DNA of 64,000 nt from Gillisella vitis. GTDB lineage: Bacteria > Pseudomonadota > Alphaproteobacteria > Rhizobiales > Rhizobiaceae. The stretch spans positions 434,001 to 498,000 of the forward strand of contig NZ_LMVL02000001.1 in the NCBI RefSeq assembly GCF_001541345.2, given 5' to 3'. The notes beneath the pieces were generated by a model. That model searched no databases and was not told the origin of the DNA. It saw only the letters and a program-made list of their open reading frames with translations. The position numbers and the translations under genes were made by a program. Positions 33,894-41,156 of the stretch are shown piece after piece (the stretch's first letter is position 1; every line of letters begins with the position of its first letter).

Positions 33894-36800
33894 ATGGATC
33901 ACATCAAGGCATCTGCTGAGGGCAATGCGCCAGACATCAACTGCGCCATTGATCCAATTGAATCTTTGAAAACCATGTTTGTTGACATGGTGCAGGCGGG
34001 TCGTATCGCCAAGGGGCAATGTCCGGTCATGCGGCCGGTGTTCCTCAAGCCGCATGGTATTGCTTCGGCGCAGTTTCTGATCCGGTCCGATCTGCCCGCG
34101 CCCTATCAGGTCGGGATTTTTGCCCATGTCGGCAAATCCTTTGATGCCTGGTTGCGCTTTTCTTCCGATACATTGCCGACACTTGAGGATTTCAAATCCA
34201 CGCTGGGGATTGGCATCAAGTTGTTCGATGTTCCCGGAAAGAAACTGCTTGGCAATCCGGATTCACCAACCTTCGATTTTATCCTGCAAAATTTCAATGT
34301 CTTCTTCGTCGATACGGCTGCGGATATGTGCGCCTTCACCAAGGCTGGTGTGGTTGATGGGGACTATGATCCCTATCTCAATACTCACCCAAAGACGGCT
34401 CAACTGCTGGACGCCATGGCCAAGCCCGTGGCCAGCGTGCTGGCAACGCCCTATTGGAGCGGGCTGCCTTTCAGTTTCGGCGAAACCTATGCGAAATATA
34501 AACTGGAGCCGACCATCTCTGTTGATCCGCCGACGGATGATCCGACAGACCCTACCTATCTGGCGGCTGATCTCGCCAGTCGCCTGAGCGCGGGCGAAGC
34601 ACGGTTCCGCTTCATGGTACAGTTGCGCACCGTGCCGGACCGTATGCCGCTGGATGAGGCGACTGTGGAGTGGCCGGAAGATCTCAGCCCGCCAATCCAT
34701 ATTGCCGATCTGGTCATCCCCCAGCAGGATATCAATGCCCGCGGTCAGGCCGACTATGGTGAGAACCTCTCGATGAATATCTGGCGTGTCACGGAGGAAC
34801 ATAGGCCGGTGGGCTCTATTGCCGATGCCCGCCGTGTGGTCTATGCGGCAGCCGCCGAATTGCGTCGTAATGTAAACGGAATCCCGGTTGGCGAGCCGGA
34901 TGCGCCGCGTCCGCAGTCTGTGCCAGCACCACGCGGCCTCGATAGCACCATCGTGCGCGCCGCAATCCATCCAGCCATCGGCATTGCCCGTATTGGTGAT
35001 GCCAAAACCGAGTATTTCATCGGTCCCGAAGTCACCGATGCTCCGCCTGAAAATGCACCGCCTCCATCATTTTACCGAGACACGACGGGCGCCATCAAGC
35101 GGCAGGCCGCCCGGTTTCGTATCTATGGCTATAATGCGGCTGGCGATGTCGTCAACGAACTGACCAGCGACAATGCCGATATCCATTGGACCGTGCATGT
35201 CGCCAATCGTAAAGCGCAATGGTACCAGTTCCAGTACGCTCTGGATATTCCGGAGGCGATTGATGCGCCTGACAATGCCTTTCCGCTGCGCAATCCAGAC
35301 GTCGTGGATCGCTCGACGCTTGCTATCGATCCCGGCCCTCGCAGCATTTCAGGCCGCGCTGTCTCTGGCCCAGCCTATGCCTTCGACACAGGAACCTTCA
35401 AGGCAGCCGCCGCCGAGCCGGTTGTCGTACCGCTGGGTGAACTGCGAACGGATGAAGAAGGGCGGCTGATCTTTCTGGGCGGGCATGGTAAATCGGCTTC
35501 GCCAACCAATGCCCCGGTCTATGATCCGGATAACCCGCCAAGCTTTAACAATGCCAATGATTGGTATGACGATACGTCCGACGGCCCTGTGATGGCGCAG
35601 GTTTCCATCAATGGTCAATCGATCCCGGTCGAATCGGCCTGGGTGGTGGTCGCGCCGCCGAATTACGCGCCCGATATCATCAGTTGGCGCACGATGTATG
35701 ATCTGATGTGCGATGTGTCGGTTCAGGCAGGCTGGATGCCGATGCCGAGTGAACCATCCTTCTCGACGGACATCCTGCCGATATTGCAGCGTCTCAGCAA
35801 TCTGCAATGGGTCAATAAGGGCTTTGCTGCTTATTTCGGCAAAGGCTGCCCATTGGATTTCAATAATCCTGATCTGCTTGCCAAGCTGTCGCAAAAGCCC
35901 GCAGGTTTGGCGGAAGGTGATGACCCCTACGGCGAGTTGCGTCGCACGCTTTTCAACGGCTTCCGCCCGTCCGCGCCTATTGTGGCCGAGCCGGTGCAAT
36001 GGCCGCATGTACAGCCTTGGATCTATGGCGACGCCTTCGGCAGTTTCTCCGAAACTGGCCCCGGTAACATGCTGACCATGACGGGACTGCAAGAAGCCAT
36101 TCTGCGCAAATGGGTGGAGGGCAGCTTTATCGATGATTGGCCGGAGGCGATAAAGCCGGTCTCGAAGATTGAAGAGGTTCCTCTTCCGGGGCAACCGCAT
36201 ATGCTGGATAAGGCCGCCTTGCATTATTGCCTCTCCGATACATTCCACCCGGGCTGCGAGATGACCTGGCCAATGCGCCACGCCAGCCTATATTCTGCGC
36301 CCTTCCGCATTCGTCTGCGTCCAGCCAGTACTCCGGAGCCGGATTATGGAACGACCATGACGCCCATTCTGGTGGAAAAGGTCGGCGGGCCGCTTTACGC
36401 CCAGCCGCCGGGCGGCATTACCCGGTGGATGGCAATCCCCTGGCAGGGTGACACGGCCTTCTGCCGCTCGGGCTATGATCCTGAATTTGATCCTTATTTG
36501 CCAACGTTCTGGGCGGCGCGCGTACCCAATCAGGTGTTGAGCGAGGAGGATTACAACAAGGTCATCGATGAAACTTTGCCGCGCGCGGAGCGCATTGCGG
36601 CCTATAGCCGCCGCGTCAACTGGCTGCGTGCGATCATGAACCACGATACGGCGCAAGTCATGATGGATATGGTCGCTGAATTTGGGCAGCTTGGTATTGT
36701 GGAGGCACGGCCGGGCGTAAAGGGTGATCCTGATTTTCCTGAGTATATCTATGTCGAGACATTGGCCGTCAGCAAACTCAAGCATGCCGCCGATCATGCG

Positions 36801-36911
36801 GTTCGCTTGCTTGCAGAGGCACCGCAGCCGCTGACCAAGCTGGAAAAGGCCGGTTGGGCAAGCCGCGAGCAACTCGAAGCGTTTCGAGCTGTCCGTGTTC
36901 AAAAACGTTAA
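33894..36911 (+). CDS. Catalase-fold/LodA fusion: CTQ-dependent amino-acid oxidase
   Basis: Of 1005 residues, about 1-335 form a catalase-family domain (QFLIRSDLPAPYQVGIFAHVG, AWLRFSSDTLPT, YGENLSMNIWRVTEEHRPVG) and about 355-1005 a LodA/GoxA quinoprotein domain (AAIHPAIGIARIGD at its start). Cys788 in HPGCEMTW and Trp850 in IPWQGD are 62 apart, close to the Cys516-Trp581 spacing in Marinomonas LodA, so they are the likely cysteine tryptophylquinone precursors. The enzyme should oxidise an amino acid or amine, releasing NH3 and H2O2. In the catalase part the heme distal His is replaced (Phe50 in RPVFLKPHG). ATG 33894 has GGAGGA 7 nt upstream. The LodB gene overlaps the 3' end. Confidence 0.85.
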   Translation: MDHIKASAEGNAPDINCAIDPIESLKTMFVDMVQAGRIAKGQCPVMRPVFLKPHGIASAQFLIRSDLPAPYQVGIFAHVGKSFDAWLRFSSDTLPTLEDFKSTLGIGIKLFDVPGKKLLGNPDSPTFDFILQNFNVFFVDTAADMCAFTKAGVVDGDYDPYLNTHPKTAQLLDAMAKPVASVLATPYWSGLPFSFGETYAKYKLEPTISVDPPTDDPTDPTYLAADLASRLSAGEARFRFMVQLRTVPDRMPLDEATVEWPEDLSPPIHIADLVIPQQDINARGQADYGENLSMNIWRVTEEHRPVGSIADARRVVYAAAAELRRNVNGIPVGEPDAPRPQSVPAPRGLDSTIVRAAIHPAIGIARIGDAKTEYFIGPEVTDAPPENAPPPSFYRDTTGAIKRQAARFRIYGYNAAGDVVNELTSDNADIHWTVHVANRKAQWYQFQYALDIPEAIDAPDNAFPLRNPDVVDRSTLAIDPGPRSISGRAVSGPAYAFDTGTFKAAAAEPVVVPLGELRTDEEGRLIFLGGHGKSASPTNAPVYDPDNPPSFNNANDWYDDTSDGPVMAQVSINGQSIPVESAWVVVAPPNYAPDIISWRTMYDLMCDVSVQAGWMPMPSEPSFSTDILPILQRLSNLQWVNKGFAAYFGKGCPLDFNNPDLLAKLSQKPAGLAEGDDPYGELRRTLFNGFRPSAPIVAEPVQWPHVQPWIYGDAFGSFSETGPGNMLTMTGLQEAILRKWVEGSFIDDWPEAIKPVSKIEEVPLPGQPHMLDKAALHYCLSDTFHPGCEMTWPMRHASLYSAPFRIRLRPASTPEPDYGTTMTPILVEKVGGPLYAQPPGGITRWMAIPWQGDTAFCRSGYDPEFDPYLPTFWAARVPNQVLSEEDYNKVIDETLPRAERIAAYSRRVNWLRAIMNHDTAQVMMDMVAEFGQLGIVEARPGVKGDPDFPEYIYVETLAVSKLKHAADHAVRLLAEAPQPLTKLEKAGWASREQLEAFRAVRVQKR

Positions 36912-38052
36912 AAGCCAGGCGCTCACAGCCCCGCCGCAGGGCGACGGGGCTGTGTTTAATGTCGTTGTGGCAGGAGCCGGGCCAGCAGGGGCTATTGCCG
37001 CCAGTCACCTCGCCCGTGCGGGCCGGTCTGTGGTTATGCTTGATCGGCTTCGTTCCCATGCGCCCCGTCTGGGCGAAACATTGCCGGGGGCTGCGCAAAG
37101 GCTTTTGGTTCAGCAGGGGCTTGCCGATCTTGCCGTGCCGGGGCCGCACCATGCACGGGTTGGCGGAGGCCTGACGGTCTGGGGTGATGAGCATGTGGTA
37201 GCAAGCGATACTTTGCGTGACCCCTATGGGCCTGGTCTGCGCCTGGATCGTGCCCAGTTCGATGCGGATCTTCGCCATGCCAGCCTTGAAGCCAATGGCC
37301 TGTGGTGGGAGGTGAATGTCCGCGACATCAAAAGGCAAGACGGGTTGTGGGTGATCGGGCTGGATGATGGGCGTATCATCCGCGCGCCCTTTATTATCGA
37401 TGCGACGGGGCGTTCGGCGCGGATTGTCCGCCTGCTTGGTGTTGCACAGCACCGCGGCGCGGCACTGGTCTCGCTGTATCAAATCGCAAAACCCCAAAAA
37501 AATGCTGATCTGGAGCGGACGCTGATTGAAGCCACGCCCGATGGCTGGATTTATGCGGGCCGGCTTGCCGATGGTTTTTGGGCCGTTGGCTATCACACGC
37601 TGCCACAGGATGCGGTGCAGCTGCGGCGCTTGCCTGATCGCCGTATTGCACTTTTTAACGAAGCGCCCCATCTGGCCTCATGCCTTGGCGCGTTGCAATG
37701 GGAGGGGCCGGTCTTTGCCCGTGATGCCCGCAGTCTTGCCGCCATCACCCCATGCGGTGAAGGTTGGTATGCTGTCGGGGATGCGGCATTGGCCTTTGAT
37801 CCGATTGCAGGTCAAGGTCTGTTCAATGCCCTTCGCACTGGCATGGCGGCAGCCGAGGGCATTCTTGCTGCTCCAGCGTCTGGCTTGTCAGCTTACGCGC
37901 AGGAGCTGGCGCGTGTTCGCGCAATCTATAGCACGCGGCGGCAAAGCCTCTATTGCTCCGAAAGCCGTTGGCTGGAAAATGATTTCTGGAAAATGCAGCA
38001 AGATCAGGTGGCTGTACCCGGTGATGTTGGTCGTCAACACGTCGCCACATGA
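36895..38052 (+). CDS. LodB-like FAD-dependent maturation protein
   Basis: The 385-residue flavoprotein has GAGPAG at 27-32, a GG-type FAD segment and DATGRSARIVR, plus AVGDAALAFDPIAGQGLFNAL near 285, a layout shared with LodB and tryptophan-halogenase-type proteins. LodB is required to build the CTQ cofactor of LodA in the cell. The GTG start at 36895 overlaps the lodA stop (36911) by 17 nt, so the pair is translationally coupled, matching the obligate lodA-lodB pairing known in Marinomonas. Confidence 0.83.
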   Translation: MFKNVKSQALTAPPQGDGAVFNVVVAGAGPAGAIAASHLARAGRSVVMLDRLRSHAPRLGETLPGAAQRLLVQQGLADLAVPGPHHARVGGGLTVWGDEHVVASDTLRDPYGPGLRLDRAQFDADLRHASLEANGLWWEVNVRDIKRQDGLWVIGLDDGRIIRAPFIIDATGRSARIVRLLGVAQHRGAALVSLYQIAKPQKNADLERTLIEATPDGWIYAGRLADGFWAVGYHTLPQDAVQLRRLPDRRIALFNEAPHLASCLGALQWEGPVFARDARSLAAITPCGEGWYAVGDAALAFDPIAGQGLFNALRTGMAAAEGILAAPASGLSAYAQELARVRAIYSTRRQSLYCSESRWLENDFWKMQQDQVAVPGDVGRQHVAT

Positions 38053-38070
38053 GGGCCGGTCAGCGGGGTC

Positions 38071-38439
38071 TCACTCCGCTTGAGACTTTGCAATCTGTTT
38101 GGGCGGCACATTTCCATTCCTCTCGACCCGGTCCCGGTGAAGCGCCGCGCGGGCCAGCATCATCAGCGTCACTGGTGTTGTAACCGTGACGAGAATGCCG
38201 ATCAGAATTTCATGGATCGCCAGGCGTGACGATGCAATGGAAAAAAAGATCATCGATCCAAGCATGATCCCGCCAACGCCCCAGCTGGTTCCAAGCGTTG
38301 GCGCGTGGATGCGTTCATAAAATGTTGGCAGGCGCAGGAATCCGATCGCGCCAATCAGCGCCAGCGTTGCGCCGACCAGCAGGAAAAAAGCAACGCATAT
38401 GGCGGCCCAGACCGGAATGTCTGTTGCGGAATAGATCAT
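38071..38439 (-). CDS. phaG: Monovalent cation/H+ antiporter subunit G
   Basis: The 122-residue membrane protein has three membrane segments, with the family segment GAIGFLRLPTFYERIHAPTLGTSWGVGG. It is the last subunit of a Mrp/Mnh/Pha antiporter that exchanges Na+ or K+ for protons and supports pH and salt tolerance. Its ATG overlaps the phaF stop by 4 nt. Confidence 0.9.
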   Translation of the reverse strand: MIYSATDIPVWAAICVAFFLLVGATLALIGAIGFLRLPTFYERIHAPTLGTSWGVGGIMLGSMIFFSIASSRLAIHEILIGILVTVTTPVTLMMLARAALHRDRVERNGNVPPKQIAKSQAE

Positions 38440-38717
38440 TCGATCACCTCCCCACGCATCAGAAATTTACCCAGGGCAACGGAGGCGACAAATCCCAACA
38501 TGCCGATCACCAGGGCGGCTTCAAAATAAATCTCCCTGCCCGTGCCAACACCGAAGGTCACCAGCAGCAGCATGGCATTGATGTAGAACGTATCAAGACC
38601 GATGATCCGGTCCTGGGCGCGGGGTCCGATAAACATCCGCACCGAAACGATGGCCATGGAGGCCACGAGCATCAATTGGGCGAGCGAGACGGCGCTGAAG
38701 AGAATAATTGCACTCAT
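38436..38717 (-). CDS. phaF: Monovalent cation/H+ antiporter subunit F
   Basis: The 93-residue protein has three membrane helices, with the conserved MFIGPRAQDRIIGLDTFYINAM segment of MrpF. It overlaps phaE and phaG by 4 nt, as in a single polycistronic transcript. Confidence 0.9.
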   Translation of the reverse strand: MSAIILFSAVSLAQLMLVASMAIVSVRMFIGPRAQDRIIGLDTFYINAMLLLVTFGVGTGREIYFEAALVIGMLGFVASVALGKFLMRGEVIE

Positions 38718-39190
38718 GCGAATATCTCCAATAGCAGTTTTTCGTAGCGGTTCTTGATCATGTCCCGCCAGACGGATTCGTCTTTGATATCAAGCACATG
38801 CAGAAGCACGGAATTGTCGTTGGAATCATATTCAAGCCAGGCCGAACCCGGCGTGCTTGTCAGGATCACCGCCAGCACGGCTAGTGCGAACTGGCTTCTG
38901 ATTTCCAGTTGAATAATGACAAATCCCGGATCATGCTGCCGCGATCCGCTCCTGATGATGATGGCGGCCACGGCAATGTTCGACCTGGCGATATCGTAGA
39001 GCACGACGAGAAACAGCTTGGGGAGAAGATACCACTTTCTCAGGCGCGGCTTTTCAGGACGCAGCGACGCCATGGCCCAACCCGCGAAGACGGCGACGAA
39101 TATGCCCAAGATCAGATGGCCGAGGGTGAAGCCATTGAGCAGCAGCCACATGATGACCAGTGACAGGGTCAGAACCGGATAGGGCAACAT
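38714..39190 (-). CDS. phaE: Monovalent cation/H+ antiporter subunit E
   Basis: The 158-residue MrpE-family protein has N-terminal hydrophobic helices, KLFLVVLYDIARSNIAVA and a cytoplasmic part ending ILTSTPGSAWLEYDS and LHVLDIKDE. The stop overlaps phaF and the start abuts the phaD stop at 39190 (one shared base). Confidence 0.9.
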   Translation of the reverse strand: MLPYPVLTLSLVIMWLLLNGFTLGHLILGIFVAVFAGWAMASLRPEKPRLRKWYLLPKLFLVVLYDIARSNIAVAAIIIRSGSRQHDPGFVIIQLEIRSQFALAVLAVILTSTPGSAWLEYDSNDNSVLLHVLDIKDESVWRDMIKNRYEKLLLEIFA

Positions 39191-40821
39191 TAGTCGCTCT
39201 CCTTTCCAGTGCTGGAAAGGCTTTTAAAGCCAGGAATTTGCGTCGCATTGCGGACCGCGTCGATGTAATTTGCCGGCTTGCTCAAGGCGCGGATCGTCGT
39301 GTCCATATAGTGCATCGCTGGCCCGGCCTGGATGGTCAGAGCGAGCGTGAGCGCCAGTAGAAACATCACGGGAACGATTTCGATGACAAGGACACGCGGA
39401 ACGGTGCCTTCGATCGAGCTCCAGAATGTGCGGATGCCAGCGCGGGTCATGGAAATCAGCGCGGCGATACCCGACAGGATGACCAGCACGATCAGCGCCC
39501 AGATCGCTATGGTGGGCGGCGAACCGATGGCACCGGTGCCCATCATCGCCGACAGCATCGCAAATTTGGCGATGAAGCCGGACAGTGGCGGCAGGCCGGA
39601 GAGCAGTATTCCGCAGGCAGCAAAACAAATGCCAAGGATCGCCATGGTGCCGGGCATCGTGACGCCCTCTTCTTCATAGGGCGTCTGCTCATCCGCATCG
39701 CCATAGGCATCCATCGTCACGGCAAGGACATTGGCGCCGGCATCCTGTCCCCGTTCGACAAGCTCGATCAGCATAAAGAATGCGCTGATGGTCAGTGTCG
39801 AACTGACAAGATAAAGGAGAGCTCCTGAGGATATGGCTCCATCATTGATACCGACAACCATCAACAAGGTGCCCGAAGACACCAGAACCGAATACCCGGC
39901 CAGCCGCCCGAGGACTTGGGAGGCGAGGACACCAATCGTCCCGAAAATAAGGGTCGCCATGCCGCCATAGAGCAGCACGCCCGCGCCGAAGCCCGCCGAT
40001 GGGCCTTCCCCGAACAACAGCATGGTCAGCCGCAGGATGACATAGATTCCGAGCTTGCTCATGATGGCGAAAATGCCGGCCACAGGAGCCGCTGCCGCAC
40101 TATAGGCGGTTGGTAGCCAGAAGCAGAGCGGCCACATGCCTGCCTTGATGAGGAAGACCACACCCAATATGCCAGCGCCTGCCTCCATCAACATGCGACG
40201 GTCCGGTTCCATTTCCGGGATGCGGGCCGCGAGATCGGCCATGTTGAGGGTGCCAGCCGTGCCGTAAATCAGGCTGACGCCAATCAGAAACATCAGTGCG
40301 GCGACCAGGTTGACGGCAATGTAGTGCAGCCCCGCCTTGACCCGAAGCGGTCCAGACCCATGCAGCAGGAGACCATAGGACGCGGCCAGCATCACCTCGA
40401 AAAACACGAAGAGATTGAAGAGGTCACCCGTCAGGAAAGCTCCGTTGACGCCCATCAGCAGCAATTGGAACATGCTGTGAAAATGGGCGCCGACCGTATG
40501 CCAGCGGGCAAAGGAAAACACCAGGGCCGGAATGGCGAGCAATGCCGTCAGCAGCAGCATCAGGGCCGATAAACCATCCAGCACCAGCACGATGCCAAAC
40601 GGCGCTGCCCAGTTGCCGACCAGATAGACGCCCTCGAAGCTGTTCGGCCCGCTCTCGATACGAAACAGAATAATGGCGATGACTGTCAGCATGACCGCGG
40701 AGACAAGGCTGATCATCGCCTTGGTCATCCTTCGGCGCTCATCAACGAGCAGCAGCACCGCACTGGCAACCAATGGCACCAGCACAGGCGCAATGATCAG
40801 ATGGTGGGCCCAACCATTCAT
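39190..40821 (-). CDS. phaD: Monovalent cation/H+ antiporter subunit D
   Basis: The 543-residue protein resembles NADH-ubiquinone oxidoreductase chain N/M (14 or so helices), with FQLLLMGVNGAFLTGDLFNLFVFFEVMLAASY and a conserved Lys in FLIKAGMWPLCFWLPTAY in the proton-channel region. A short acidic loop (TPYEEEGVTMP) stands out near residue 390. ATGA-type overlap with phaC. Confidence 0.93.
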   Translation of the reverse strand: MNGWAHHLIIAPVLVPLVASAVLLLVDERRRMTKAMISLVSAVMLTVIAIILFRIESGPNSFEGVYLVGNWAAPFGIVLVLDGLSALMLLLTALLAIPALVFSFARWHTVGAHFHSMFQLLLMGVNGAFLTGDLFNLFVFFEVMLAASYGLLLHGSGPLRVKAGLHYIAVNLVAALMFLIGVSLIYGTAGTLNMADLAARIPEMEPDRRMLMEAGAGILGVVFLIKAGMWPLCFWLPTAYSAAAAPVAGIFAIMSKLGIYVILRLTMLLFGEGPSAGFGAGVLLYGGMATLIFGTIGVLASQVLGRLAGYSVLVSSGTLLMVVGINDGAISSGALLYLVSSTLTISAFFMLIELVERGQDAGANVLAVTMDAYGDADEQTPYEEEGVTMPGTMAILGICFAACGILLSGLPPLSGFIAKFAMLSAMMGTGAIGSPPTIAIWALIVLVILSGIAALISMTRAGIRTFWSSIEGTVPRVLVIEIVPVMFLLALTLALTIQAGPAMHYMDTTIRALSKPANYIDAVRNATQIPGFKSLSSTGKESD

Positions 40822-41156
40822 TTCGGTTCGTTCCTCCCATCGACATGGTCGCTTCCGGTCAGACCGCGCGAGGCCAGCAGCACCACGAGAAATAGGGCGG
40901 TCGTTGCAAAGCCGATGACGATTGCCGTTAGAACGAGCGCTTGCGGCACCGGGTCCGCGAGATGGCCAGCCCCGTCATCGCCAAGAATGGGTGGTACATT
41001 GGCCTTAACGCCGCCGACACCGAAGATGAACAGGTTCACGGCATAGGACAGCAGCGAAAGCCCGACGATCACCTGATAGGTTCGAGGACGCAGGATGAGC
41101 CAGACGCCGCAGCCGGTCATGACGCCGATGGCGATCGATAGAACAAGCTCCATCAC
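40818..41156 (-). CDS. phaC: Monovalent cation/H+ antiporter subunit C
   Basis: The 112-residue NuoK-like protein has three helices, with LILRPRTYQVIVGLSLLSYAVNLFIF and DPVPQALVLTAIVIGFATTA, the MrpC signature. It overlaps phaAB and phaD by 4 nt. Confidence 0.93.
   Translation of the reverse strand: MMELVLSIAIGVMTGCGVWLILRPRTYQVIVGLSLLSYAVNLFIFGVGGVKANVPPILGDDGAGHLADPVPQALVLTAIVIGFATTALFLVVLLASRGLTGSDHVDGRNEPK

Noticed and set aside
35349..36281. Minus-strand ORF of 310 codons in the LodA gene
   Set aside because: Shadow of the LodA domain; rich in Arg/His/Gln as expected of a mirror frame.
38068..38086. GTCTCA-N7-TGAGAC hairpin between lodB and phaG
   Set aside because: It overlaps the phaG stop codon, the stem is only 6 bp and the following T-run is three bases, so I do not call it a terminator.
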